From positions 1 through 64,000 of the forward strand of contig JAMKCH010011879.1 in assembly GCA_023653785.1 (NCBI GenBank): a stretch of DNA of 64,000 nt, in the 5' to 3' direction. Below, in pieces: positions 11,661 to 22,444 of this stretch. Within the stretch, counting starts at the first letter, position 1. Each line of letters begins with the position of its first letter. The notes beneath the pieces were generated by a model. The model was not told the origin of the DNA and searched no databases. It saw only the letters and a program-made list of their open reading frames with translations. Source of the DNA: Ophioderma brevispina (taxonomy: Eukaryota; Echinodermata; Ophiuroidea; Amphilepidida; Ophiodermatidae). The position numbers and the translations under genes were made by a program.

Positions 11661-12705
11661 TGTGAACTCAAACTTATAATCGTTACATACACAATTCAAT
11701 GGGTTTTTTTTATATACTCAAATATGTAAATAATAAAGGCTTGAAAATTGTTACAAATACTATAGTATTAACTATGGTATTTGAGAAATGTATTATTTCA
11801 AGTAACAATTTGCTCATTTTTACATTGTTGCTGCTAATTTAATTGATTGTCGAAGTTGTAAATTATTGAGACTTTTAAGTTTAACCGAACTCGAACGCAA
11901 GTGAATGGAATTGAAAGTTATCGCAATTGAAAAACCAAAAAAGATACAGACAAACATTTAATTTTGGTATCTTCTGTCACTTTACCATTGAGCTCACATA
12001 GTAGTAACAGACCGTCAAATGAACAGAGATTCGTTACGGTCTGACAAGCTCGGTTGGTGTAGAGCACTCACCAATTAAGCGAATATCCCCGTACTGGCGC
12101 ATACGTTTCAGGTATAAGTGGGGTGTGGGAGATCGTGTGTGTGTGTTTATGTGTGTGTGTGTCTGTGCATGTTATAATTGTTGTAGTGCGGCGGACTGTG
12201 TGTTGTTCTCCTCAGCTTTAATAATTATACGCTAATGGCGGTCCCGGGTTTCCGGACACCCCTGGCTTTTAAAACACTACTGTTTGAAAACCGTTTTTAG
12301 CCGATTGCCTGGCGTGTGGAGGAATTTGCGATAACAAATCGAATTGATCTTGCCAGCCCAGCTACACCCACCCACCAAGATTTGTGACCGTACGACCCAG
12401 TCCTCCGAGAAAAAAACGGAAGGCGGATAGATACACAGGCAAATAGACATGATACACGTGAACCATTATAATATAGATGACTTTGCAAAGTGGTGATACC
12501 TTATCCCATGTCGATTTCTTTGTTGGGTTGTTGTATTGGTCTGTCTTCTCTAATATGTCTGTTAGCTCTTCAAAATTTCTCCATCTTTGTTTTTTTTTCA
12601 GATATCGCGAATTGACATTAAATAATAAAGCATCCGTCCTATGACGGAAGAGGGGGGGGGGGGGGGGGGTAGGGTAGTGGGGTTATAAAAATAAGCGGTC
12701 TTTGC
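11661..12705. other. Upstream region of the VWA gene; GT-rich microsatellite
   Basis: No gene is seen. A (GT)n-rich tract lies at about 12,135-12,170 and an 18-G run at 12,652-12,669. A TATAAAA string at 12,684-12,690 is only 16 bp before the proposed ATG, too close for an ordinary TATA-box promoter feeding that codon. Confidence 0.5.
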
Positions 12706-12956
12706 ATGATGCAATCATTGCTAATCTTCCTGGTTGTTGTTACCAAGATCAGAGCTTTCTTCCCTGATCAGTCACCTCCCAGAGGATTCCAGAAGAGAAG
12801 TGACTATACCCGAAGGGAACCTGACCGAAGAAGCTGTGGTGCAAGTCGTAGCAAAATGCTTTGAAACCGGCCGCCGAACCCGATCGGTACGATCCTGGAG
12901 ATTTGTCAGAGTTGGAATCCATTAACCCCGAGTTCTTTAGTCAGCACGATTCGGAG
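12706..12956 (+). CDS. Exon 1 of VWA7-like secreted protein (signal peptide, frameshifted)
   Basis: ATG-ATG at 12,706 opens a textbook signal peptide (MMQSLLIFLVVVTKIRA), followed by FFPDQ. The reading then shifts by one base to give EGNLTEEAVVQVVAKCFE, which resembles the amphipathic 'ITxxAILxVxAxxFE' helix near the N-terminus of VWA7-type proteins. It shifts again at about 12,866 to give DRYDPGDLSELESINPEFF and then SQHDSE before a GTAATT donor at 12,957. Two frame changes within 250 bp look like base-call errors or decay. The final frame ends in phase 0, matching the candidate exon at 16,850. Assignment rests on motif resemblance and I have not run a search. Confidence 0.55.
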
Positions 12957-13275
12957 GTAATTGTATAACTAAACGAAATTAAAGGCCTAGCCACGGCCCA
13001 GAACCCGGGATTTTACAAGGAAGTGTGGCCATATTTGGCATCTGAGAAAGATATACTTTTCTCATTTACCCTGTGAAATTCTAAGGATAAAAGAAGTTTG
13101 GTTTGGATGATTATTGGAAGATGTGTCACATATTTGTCTGCCAAATTATATATTACGAGTACTCTATGGGGCTAAAAAATCACGTTTTTGATCTCGCTTC
13201 AAAACATATTGAAATATCGGCGGAAACTTTACAGATGGGGTTTGGGGTCAAGATCGGTCCAATCAATATGATTTA

Positions 13276-13324
13276 TGTATTTATTTATTTATTTATTTCT
13301 TTATTTATTTATTATTTATTTAGG
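13276..13324. repeat. (TTTA)n microsatellite
   Basis: About 50 bp of ATTT/TTTA units with a few imperfect steps. Confidence 0.85.
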
Positions 13325-13564
13325 TAGGCGCGGGTTACCCCCTTTTTCGATGACCCACAGATCAACGAAATTGTTAATGATGATTGCACTACTTGTCATA
13401 AAAACAAGCACCAAAGCATTATGACAAAAATAAAGAATTTAATGAGCAGAAAGAGTGAAATATCGAGAGGGGAAAAGGGAAAAGCGAAAATGTCCCAAAG
13501 ATCGCTGACACACAAGCTTGTTTCCCAAATGACCAACTCGGTTTGGAGTTAAATTAAAATGAAG

Positions 13565-14165
13565 AAAACACATTATTATAGCACTAAAACGCTCTGAGGA
13601 ATAAAACTAGTAATTTCCCATCAAGTAGTAAAGTAAGCAAAAACGGCCGTGGAAATCGGATATTCATAACTTTTTGTGCGTGAAAAAAAAAATGAGTAGA
13701 CAGTTTGATGACATTCGAAATTAAGTACGTCATTCTGACGGAATTCTAGGCATGCTGGTACATTTTGGTATCAAAGTTATCATTGGTACCAAAATTAAAG
13801 TGTACTGTATATTAATGATATAGGCACAACTAGCATTTGACAACAATAAAGAATTTATTGAGGCATGAAAGAGTGAAAAAAAAATCGGAGAAAATGTCCA
13901 AAGATAGCTACTAATCCAAATTCTGTAAACCCATTTTTTTCAACAAAATTAAAAATAACTTGAAATAAACACATTATCTATAGCACTCAAACGCTTGGGT
14001 ATAAAAATATATTTCCCATCAAGTAGAGACCAAAAAGGCGTTGAATCGGATAATTCCTAAATTAATGACTTCATTCTGACGTGTTGCCTCTAGGCATGCT
14101 GGTAATCATTTGGTATCAATATCTATCATGTACCAATAAAGTGTCTGTGATATTATTATGATAAG
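13565..14165 (+). repeat. CRE-motif repeat, two successive partial copies
   Basis: About 13,565-13,830 and 13,965-14,165 both contain 'tatagcactaaaacgct'-like starts, 'catcaagtag', an accgcg/ggcgtg step, 'cattctgacg' and 'aggcatgctggta'. A G-run and 'ggttgccacccc' (14,187-14,215) follow. Similar strings occur at 32,800, 33,000 and 40,740 beside other copies. Confidence 0.65.
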
Positions 14166-14399
14166 GCCTATTGGTGTTTGTGTGTGGTGGGGGGGGGGGC
14201 GGTTGCCACCCCCCCTCCCCCATCCATCAACTTGGATTGCCCTGTATCTTACCTTTTATACCCCACCGGATGTTGTTTTGGAGGGAAAAAGAAACTTAAA
14301 TTGTCATTAACATTACATTAAATATTGGCACCAAAATGGGGTTTTCAGCAGGTTTAAACAAATTTGAAGGGGGTGTGAAATCCCCCTTCGATAAGACGC

Positions 14400-14720
14400 G
14401 GTTTAATGTAATAATAATAATAATAATTAAGATTAATAATAATAATTAATAATAATAATATGATAATAAGGCATTTATATGGCGCTCTACATAGAAACAC
14501 CAAAAAGCTAAACAAATCCAAGTTTACAAATGTTTAAACATCAGGAAATAGTATGTTTTCAGGAGCCGTTTTAAAACACTGGTGTAAGGGTGCCTCTGCT
14601 AATATAAAGGAAGCTTATTCCACAGCCTAGACCAATTACTTTAAAATTTAAGGAGCGGTGGCCAAAAATCTACGTTTGGTACAAGGGATAAACCAATCCG
14701 TTTAACATTGAAGAAGATAT
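14400..14720 (-). repeat. Retroelement 3' tail: (AAT)n plus 'ggcatttatatggcgctc'
   Basis: An (AAT)n array (about 14,408-14,468) abuts GGCATTTATATGGCGCTCTA. Further in come 'aagcttattccacagcctag' and 'aaaatttaaggagcggtggcc'. This is the common layout of SINE/LINE tails in invertebrate genomes, read here on the minus strand. No coding frame is recognised, and the head of the element is not identified. Confidence 0.45.
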
Positions 14721-14879
14721 AGCCTCGAGAAGGACTCCTGGCTACGCCACCATTACGTCAACGAGGTATAAAAATGGCTTGGAAACCATTCATCGCAAAA
14801 GAATATGACACAGAAAATATATAGTTTAACTTTAAATGTAAATTCTCTATGTTTATATGTCTTATTCAGAGTGGTGTGT

Positions 14880-15030
14880 GGGGGGGGGGGGGCGGCGGCT
14901 GGACAGGTGGTTTAGCGGCAGTGGAGTTGTCTTCTCCAGGTTCGACCAAAACTTTTTTTTCCGGTCAGGACTGCGATTTCATGTGCATTGCTCTCCGGTT
15001 TCCTAATAGCCTTCTAAAACTGGTCTTTCT
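14880..15030 (+). repeat. tRNA-derived SINE-like fragment
   Basis: 'ggtggtttagcggcagtgga' followed about 20 bases later by GGTTCGACC is reminiscent of the A and B boxes of RNA polymerase III promoters. 'ctctccggtttcct' then follows, as in many SINE bodies. It is degenerate and short. Confidence 0.3.
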
Positions 15031-16849
15031 CCCCTATAAACGTATAGACAATAAAGGGAATGAAATAAGTATCTCGTGACAACAAAAATCGAACGATAGT
15101 GTTGATGTGCCGTTAAATACTAATACTCCCTCTTCCTCTACAGAATGGTGTACTATTGACAGGTTCAAGGTAGCCCTGCAGGGGAAATAGTTGATGGTAA
15201 CTTGGACGTGATACGAGACTATCGTCGTCGGAATAGTGAGTGGCATTTCAATGCTGAGCATAAACTCAAGGTTGTGTAAATTGCAAAATATTAGAAAGGT
15301 GAGGGCGAGTTCAATTTCCACATGAAAACACAATGCCATTGCAGTGGTAAAGTATTAGGTAATTACTTTGTGTTACCTGCGCAAGCGCAAGTGATGCAAA
15401 ACTGGCGTCCAATGCCGCTCGTATTTCACAGAGATACCAAAATTACAGAACATAATCATAATGAAAGCATTGAAGTGACATCATCGAATCGCTTCTATTT
15501 TTTTCATACATCATATTCTGGATATAAAATTACTGTAAATGTGGGAAGATATGTCTGTTAACTAGTTGTTGTATTTTTTTAAAATGACAACTGAGAAGGG
15601 TCAGAACACATATTATAATGTGTTCTTGTTTCAAAGCAAGAAAAAAACTGCATTTAGCCTAGGTCAATAAACTAACTGGCCTTGTACAGAGGGTATAATA
15701 ACATCAATATCTTGCCACGAGATCTGAGCCGGACCCATGGGTGAGCAAATATATATAACCACACACTGGCAATGGTTAAAATATACACACACTCTTGGAT
15801 TAAAATGCGACATTGCCAACAAACAGGAAGTCCATTTCTTAACAACAGTCGGCAAATTGAGGAAGTCGGCATATGAGAGGACTATGTATGGTTACATATT
15901 CAACTGAAGAAAATAATATGAAAGTTTACAAAATTAATTCACAATTTCAATAATATTGGATCAAATAGGTACGCCGTGAAGTACATATCATTAAACAAGA
16001 TGCAGCAGGGGTGTGTGTGTGATTCTTTTCAGAGGTGGCTGATTGGCTGAAAATATACACACAGGACGGCTTTATTTTTGACAAGTTACAAATGTGGACG
16101 CGTGCCAGTCAAAGGTCATCGAGGTTGAAACTCCATTTTTAAAAGTTAAAAGTTCTAAAACTTGAGTCATAGGTGCACATGGGATCCCTCATTGTTGATG
16201 GCTCAAAGGTCATCTTCCATGTTCAAAGAGTAATGTGAGGTAAAAGTTGTAAAGTTGATTATATTCTTTGAATATAGCGATGGCGCGAAAGACGAGAAAC
16301 CGCGAAATTCTTTAGCAACTAGTTGGTGTTAACCGGTGTGCGTCGGTGTGGCCGGAGATTATAATCCTCATGACTCACAGTGAGGAAAAATAGGCACGCG
16401 ATTCCATTGGGCGTAAACAGGAGGCCGCCCCCCCCCCCCCCCCCGAACGACTTTGGCCGGGAAAGAATTTGGCAAAAAAATCATGTAAATCAGCCGTTGT
16501 TTAGCCCTATGACCGGGAGGGAAAAATGGGCCTTTTGACCCCTGAGAGGGGAAAATTTCCCCAAAACTGGGAAATTTGCCCCTCAGAGCGGGTTAGGCCC
16601 GATCAATTGACACTTCCGCTTTCCGATGTCGTCTAATGAGCCCGGACTATGGCTCCTAGCGGACCATATCGGTCACTCTGGATACTCGGAATTTTGTAGG
16701 TAATCAATACTGCTTTTGTATCGTTATTCTAGGTAACAAACGAAATGGTCATTGCTCCCGGGAAACGATTCTCATAGCTTTGAAATAACGATGACCCAGA
16801 CATCGGGAGTGATGAGCGAACGCATGCCAAATATCTCCATCTCTTACAG
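15031..16849. other. Intron-like, no recognised feature
   Basis: The overlapping open frames around 15,034-15,561 on both strands have no family motif. A run of 18 C occurs near 16,427-16,444. At 16,620-16,670 the string 'gagcccggactatg' resembles the inverted repeat at 42.4 kb. Confidence 0.5.
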
Positions 16850-16907
16850 GAGTTTTATCAAATACAAAATGGTAGAATTATACCAGAAGAGGTCATAGCT
16901 CAAATGG
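16850..16907 (+). CDS. Candidate exon 2
   Basis: A 58-bp open segment lies between a good acceptor (ctcttacag, AG at 16,848-16,849) and a strong donor (GTAAGT at 16,908). It reads EFYQIQNGRIIPEEVIAQM plus one base. Starting in phase 0, it follows exon 1 without a frame break and it leaves one base, which the next candidate exon needs. I do not recognise the peptide as a domain, so membership in the VWA gene is inferred from strand, order and phase only. It could belong to another nested gene. Confidence 0.42.
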
Positions 16908-16929
16908 GTAAGTTGTGCATTGCGACTAG

Positions 16930-16955
16930 TATAATAATAATAATAATAATAATAA
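16930..16955. repeat. (AAT)n microsatellite and tail-like sequence
   Basis: About eight AAT units, followed by 'aaactgcattttataaaagc' and 'aaggtctctaagcgctgg'. This is the kind of tail found on SINE/LINE copies. Confidence 0.6.
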
Positions 16956-17129
16956 AACTGCATTTTATAAAAGCACAAACACACAAGGTCTCTAAGCGCT
17001 GGAACAAGAAGACATACAACAATCAAGAAATAACAATGTATAAAGCTATGTAGTAGGTGACAGTTATAATAGGTTTAATGATCACCCTGTTACAGTGTAG
17101 TTTCAAAGGTATTTGTGATTTTCCCTTAG

Positions 17130-17207
17130 GAATCGAAGCGCTGTCAGACGCAATAGCTGGAGAAAAAGATCATACGTGTCGAAAATTGCCAATGGAATAC
17201 CAAGAAG
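17130..17207 (+). CDS. Candidate exon 3
   Basis: A 78-bp open segment follows a pyrimidine-rich acceptor (ttttcccttag) and ends at a GTCAGT donor at 17,208. With the base left over from the previous exon it reads GIEALSDAIAGEKDHTC and then RKLPMEYQE. The phase is correct on both sides, ending with one base. The single Cys would suit an extracellular protein, but no known motif is visible. Function is not assigned. Confidence 0.42.
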
Positions 17208-17247
17208 GTCAGTCATGTGAAACGGAATTATCTATTTAAATCTAGTT

Positions 17248-17560
17248 CATGGCTCTTCTTTACTGATTACCTAAATACCAATATGACGTCATAAAACTCT
17301 GTGAGTCGGCAAAATTTGGATTCCAATAAAATAGGCAACAATCCCATTCCATGGCGGTTTTCAGTATAAATAATGGCGAATGAACGTTTTTTTAGAACCA
17401 TTGTGCGGAAGGAATATATGTTAAAAAGGTACTAAACGTATTCCTGGGTGGAAAATCCCACCTTTTGACCCACCTACACTTCGACATTTGACGGATCCCT
17501 CACCCCGGGTTTGAAGGTGCTACCTTTACATTTTTTCGCTAAAATGGACCGGAGAAGAAG
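17248..17560 (-). repeat. CRE-motif repeat, minus-strand copy
   Basis: It contains 'atgacgtcataaaactctgt' and, further on, 'gctacctttacatttttt' and 'cgctaaaatggaccgg'. In the same order these correspond to the reverse complement of 40,650-40,960, including the palindromic TGACGTCA. Confidence 0.6.
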
Positions 17561-18062
17561 CTTTGGGAATTTTACGAATCGGAAGCAACGTCACTATCCT
17601 TACACCAAACATTAGGGCTCGAGACATACCAAAGATGAAAAACTTGAGTTTCATTATATATTCTTTCAAATCTAGGGACCACATCATTGTTTTTCGAAAA
17701 CGCGTAAAAATTTAACGAACAAAAGAATTTGGAAAATGAGATGTTAATATCTGCCTCTAAAGGAAACAATTAGCACAGTATAAACTAACAGTCTCTCTTT
17801 AAAATCTTGATTCCTGTGGCGTCGTGTCAAATCAGGGTCAAATCACTGCAAATGATGTGTAGTCGGAAAATTATGGCGTGGTCCACTTCAGAACCAAAAA
17901 AAAAAACTGAAGGTCATTTCAAGGTTTCAGTGGGGGTCCCAGAGTAAACCAACTACAATGATTTGGCATGGTTTGATTTAGTCAAACATTTCTGTACCAC
18001 AATTTGTCAAAGTAATTGAAAGGGTAATTTTGGGGTCATCACTGTATTGCATCTGACACTAC

Positions 18063-18165
18063 CATTATAATGAGGAAGGAAGGATGGAAGGAAGAAAGAA
18101 GAAAGGAGGAAGAAAGGAAGGAAGGAAGGAAAGGAAGGATAAAATAAGAAAGAAAAGAAAGGGAG
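18063..18165. repeat. Polypurine (GGAA)n-like microsatellite
   Basis: About 100 bp almost entirely of A and G on the plus strand, in imperfect GGAA/GAAA units. Confidence 0.85.
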
Positions 18166-18649
18166 AATGAAGAATCAATGCATGCAGCATGCATGGCAGC
18201 ATGCCTGGCAGGAGTTTCACTGGTTCGAGAACCACTTAATTCCATCACAATTCTCCCTATGATCTTAAAGGTATGTTACTTGCTTCGTTACTACGCGAAG
18301 GCGGGGGAAGCGACTTTGTGTTCAAGAACTGCCTGGAATCGAGGAGTTAGCATTTGAAGGTAAACAGGATGTCTCATATTTCACCTCAGCTGTGCCATCG
18401 ATTTTCTAATACCAGGGGGGGGGGGTGCCCCAATTCCAAAAAGGGGAAAAAGGGTCCACTTTTTGCTTCTTTTGATAACAATGTCCCAAAGTTATAGAAA
18501 TTTTGACACAAAAGTCCACGTTTTGGTGATAAAATTTTAAAACAGTCCAACAAAAGACCATTTAGGGGAGTTAGATTGCACTTTACGAAAAAATGTCCAA
18601 TTTTTCGGAAAAAAGGGTCAACTTTTCATTTTTCTTTTTCAAGTTCCCG

Positions 18650-18688
18650 ACCCCCCCCCCCCCACCCCCCCCCCCCCCCCCCCCCCCC
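18650..18688. repeat. C homopolymer tract
   Basis: About 38 bases of C with a single A interruption. The open frames crossing it are uninformative. Confidence 0.9.
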
Positions 18689-18789
18689 AATAAATCGTGA
18701 GCACGGCCCTGTTAATTACTCTGGTATTATGAACCCAGAATCTTTTTACTAGTGAGGCTGTAAAGTTTCGCTTTTCTGAGCTTTTTTAG

Positions 18790-18905
18790 AGGCGGTTGGA
18801 TTTTTACGGCAAACAATCCAAGTCTCAATAATGAACACGGTCAGGGCACTTGGCATATCTCGTCAGAGCTCCCAGAATTCAGAAAGCTTCACAGCTGACT
18901 TGGGC
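18790..18905 (+). CDS. Candidate exon 4
   Basis: A 116-bp segment between acceptor gagcttttttag and donor GTAAGT (18,906). Joined to the one base left by the exon at 17,130 it reads EAVGFLRQTIQVSIMNTV and RALGISRQSSQNSESFTADLG without a stop, ending in phase 0. Four consecutive phase-compatible segments are unlikely to be pure chance. The peptide is nevertheless not one I can place in the VWA7 family, where the 'LQDFYSHSNW' region would be expected hereabouts. Extension past the donor gives another open frame to 19,121 that I regard as a shadow. Confidence 0.4.
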
Positions 18906-20691
18906 GTAAGTTATTTTACACATATCATGGGAGGCAGCTCTACAAATATGGTGTCATTCAGAATACGGGGCAAGTGGTGGGCATTCTATGGTCCTCAGCA
19001 TAGACAGGGACAAGGGCATCTTGTCAACGTACCTAGCAAAGGAACTGGCGCCTCGAGCTCAGCGAAGGGAAACAGTATCTTCAGCTTTACAAATATAATA
19101 AGGCGGCGAAAAGTCAAATAGCAACAAACAGACGTCTCATGTTAAGCAAACTCCAAATACTCGGAGTGAAGCTGAGAAATTATTAGCCTTTTACTATAGG
19201 TAGCCTTTCATGAGGCTTTTCGCTTTATTTGTTCCGTTTGTTTCCAGTCCCTGTTCAAAGGATGTGCTATAGCGCCCTTTCATGGGGATCCCATGCGATC
19301 TCGTTTTCCGCTATTTTTGTGCAGTTTTGTGTTATTTATATTCGGGATAAATCTTCCGTAAATATCATGGAACTGAGTGGTCAATGTAAATACCAACGTC
19401 TGGCGGCATTGTTTTTATATTACTGGCAGCATTCGTATTGTGGTCAGAGGAAGCGTTCGGTTGGCAGACATTGTTGGACTAGCACTTATTAGCATGCGAC
19501 GAAACATAATGATTGTTTGACACGTTGTTTGATTGCCCCCAGAACATCCTGTTTGCCTCGCTCGCTCGCCCTCCACACGGCCCCCTGACTTCGGCAATGC
19601 TGTCACAGGGACAGCATTTGGAAGCGTCTTTGACAAATGCTCAATGCAACATTATAGTATTCCTGACAAGGGTCCCACAGTGTGGGAGGGGGGGGGCAAT
19701 CATTCGCACCCCTGGGAATCTAGCTGGGAAAGCTAAGCGCTACCACCCTGTTTTTGCCCCTACGGAATGCGTGAAACTGTCTGAACAGGAGTGGCGGGGG
19801 GGGGCCCATACCCACTGGGGAGAAAGCCCTAGCATTTCTTGCTAACCATCAATAATTTGTGCCATAATTTCTTGGACATAACAAACGCGCGCGTTACTTG
19901 TTTGGCGTACTGCGTCTACGCGTACCAGAAGGGGTGCGCCACCGTTTTGGCCAGAGTGTAGTTGCCTTCAATCAACAAATGTAGACCAGCTCAAGATAAT
20001 TTAATTCCACAATCAGTCAAAACACAAGGTCGGTTGATTTTGTTTTGGCGGCATCCTTTCAGATGAAATTCAGACATTTGGAAATTTGAAAAAAAAAATC
20101 AATGGAATCTCTGTTTAATCAATCAAATCAATTAACCCGCAATTAATCAATCTTATATGTTTAAATTCTAGGAATAGACCACAGGCGCTTGACTGTGAAA
20201 GGTTAACAATCTTAATCCATTTAAGCTGTGTCTTTCGTGGATACATGACGGTCGAGGCATTGTGAAACCTGAACGTGAGTAATGAACTATTTAGGTCAAC
20301 TTTGTAAGAGTTGATCCACGGATAAGTGCGGGGATAGTTTTTTTTCTCCCAAAACCGTGTTTCATTTTCTTGATGAAAATAAGGGTTTACATTGACGGTG
20401 TATTCGGCGGTATATATTAAGTTATGCACTCGATATATTTAATGATCCTGCATGGCGCGTTGTTGTGTTGTCGGCCCATTAACAAGTTTTCTACTATTTG
20501 TATATTAATTTATTATTTATTATTTATTTATTTATTGATTTATTTATTTATTTTTTATTTATTTATTTTATTTATTTAGTTATTTATTTATCATCTTAGG
20601 TTGTGCAAAACTGTGTGCAACGCAGTCTGCAATACTACGGAAAACAAATCAACAAACCATTAAGTTACAATGATCTATATAGCTTTATTAA
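18906..20691. other. Intron-like, no recognised gene; (TTTA)n at 20.5 kb
   Basis: The open frames at 19,229-19,845 are in GC-richer sequence but show no motif or splice logic. A (TTTA)n-type microsatellite occupies about 20,505-20,592. I searched here for a VWA7 'DFYSHSNW' exon and did not find one. Confidence 0.45.
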
Positions 20692-21463
20692 CACTTAAGT
20701 GCTACGTGGGGGTTCCATCCCAGCCATTAGTTTTTTTTTTTTTTTGCGATTACTCGGTTACGCAATGATTTTTTTTTTTTTTTTTTTTTTTTTAACTTTT
20801 TATACCCAAAATTTAAAATCCGGACGACGGCTTAGCATAATTAGGTTGGGTCCCTAGGGACCCCCCTCCATTTGGCACTAAACGGGATAGTGAAAAAAAA
20901 TTCAAAGATATTTTACTAATTCAAAAATTAAAGTAATAAATCTTGCGCTTTATGTACTTAGATAGTATCCGGAGGAGGCTATTAATTATTAATTAATAAT
21001 ACTTTTCAAATAACCTTTAAATTTAAATGATGAGAGCATCAATTTTAATTTTGTAATGACTGTGCACTTAACTGTGTAAAGTCTATGGGACCCCCGAGAC
21101 AACGGGGAATGTTGAACTTCTGAGAAAAATACAAGATGGTATAAATTTGGGCTATGTGATATGATTATTTGAAATTGGTTATCTAGAGCAGATATAATCA
21201 AGTATTTTGGTCAAAATCTTTTATCGGAGTTGCTGAGGATGGAAAATGTGCGACAACTTTCTTTCGGAGAGTGGCAATTCATTTGCCATAGGTTAAAACG
21301 GTTCAAAGTTCGGTTTTCATTTTTAGTATTGTTGTGGTTCTTAGTGACCCCCATTACTGTGTTAGTTTTATGATCAAACTCCCAAAAGTGGTTTTATGGG
21401 TTGGGGTCCAAGGAACCCCTCCTGGGCACTAACGGGAGTGTTTTAGCTTTGGGCACTTAAGTG
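20692..21463. mobile_element. TTAA-flanked CACTTAAGTG element, copy 1 (772 bp)
   Basis: TTAA (20,688-20,691) precedes CACTTAAGTGCTACGTGGGG. The right end is inverted, GGGCACTTAAGTG followed by TTGA (21,464). Subterminal blocks 'ggtcc..ggaacccc' and 'gggcactaacggga' recur inside near 20,850 and 21,410. No transposase is present. TTAA target sites and CAC-starting ends fit a piggyBac-type non-autonomous element, which is inferred. Confidence 0.65.
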
Positions 21464-21553
21464 TTGAAGTATGTATGTGTATTATAGGATTGGTATATTC
21501 ATGTATGTATTAATATGATGAATGCTCAAATGCCACACGATTATAATTTTTAG

Positions 21554-21750
21554 CATTTGACAGGTCATTGGGAGGAAAAAATGTTCTCATGGTGGAATCT
21601 GACAATTCATTTATACGAGTCGCAACAGGTGGCAATCAAAAAGAGACTACAGATCCATCTCTGTCACCGCATCATCACTTGCATCATAAAGCAGCGATTT
21701 TGGCACTCAAAGCTAGTGAAGCTTTCGTCAACCATGCGGTTAGACCAAAA
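21554..21750 (+). CDS. Pre-VWA exon of the VWA7-like gene
   Basis: After acceptor aatttttag (AG at 21,552-21,553) the frame reads FDRSLGGKNVLMVESDNSF, and later GGNQKETTDPSLSPHHHLHH, KAAILALKASEAFVNH, AVRPK. VWA7-type proteins carry a 'GGINKDT...SPHxxLHxxAAxLAxxAT' segment directly before the VWA domain, and the match in order and spacing is good. The donor is probably GTTTGT at 21,751 or GTTAGA at 21,739. Both leave phase 0, whereas the VWA exon at 41,256 needs one base, so either a small exon is missing or one G was lost at this junction. An upstream exon supplying one base is also unseen. Confidence 0.65.
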
Positions 21751-22440
21751 GTTTGTTTATAAATTTAATATATGTAACAATTCATCTGTTAATTAGTAAT
21801 TTAACGCTTTTTACCATTATAATAAAAAAACGATTCCACTCGATGCAAAGGTTTCATCGTCCAGTATGTCTTTTCAGTGTGTTTGATTTTTTTTGACAAT
21901 GTTCCATATTAATGAATACTAAAATTTATGCGTTGAAGTTGCACATTGCATTTCAATAGTTACAGTTCTTGTTCTATTTTGTTGTTGAATATTTGTGTGA
22001 TTGAGTATCTCTGTTAAAGTGTCACCCTTGTCAAGCAAATGTACGGAGTTATGAGCTGGTAACGGGGGGTGTTTTTTAGCAATTACACTTGTTGTCGGGG
22101 GTTAACATTCTTGCGAGAATACATGTTTGAATTGGATTTGTTGCATGATTTTGAATTACGATACATAATAGGTTAATGACAACAATACCGACTTTCATTG
22201 TGTAACGATTGAGTATCCTGTGGTGTACACTGTTGCCATAAAGTTGGAATAAACATATTTTTACAACTTTTAAGGAATGATATTACAGTGACTCAGCCCC
22301 CCTTCAGATTAAAATATTGCCAACGCCCAAGAAGGAGCCAAACGGTCAGGAAATTGTGAACTGCTTCTTAATGTGGTCGAATTTGTTTGTAGAGCTTCCT
22401 TAGTGACTTTGAAGTAGTAAGATGATGTATAATGTCTTGA
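21751..22440. other. Intron, no recognised feature
   Basis: AT-rich sequence without splice-bounded open frames or repeats that I can identify. Confidence 0.5.
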
Positions 22441-22444
22441 AGTT

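Larger units (their letters stand above)
17561..18789. other. Intron-like; polypurine tract and C-run neighbourhood
   Basis: No gene is seen. It holds the GGAA-rich tract at 18,063-18,165, a G-run at 18,416-18,425, and C-runs at 18,650-18,688. Confidence 0.5.

Noticed and set aside
12684..12690. TATA box for the VWA gene
   Set aside because: It lies only 16 bp before the proposed start codon, so transcription would begin at or after the ATG. A TATAAAA string is expected by chance in AT-rich DNA.
19229..19845. GC-richer cluster of open frames as a possible missing VWA7 exon
   Set aside because: No 'DFYSHSNW' or 'LTSGYY' motif appears in any frame, and the acceptor/donor phases do not connect the exons at 18,790 and 21,554.
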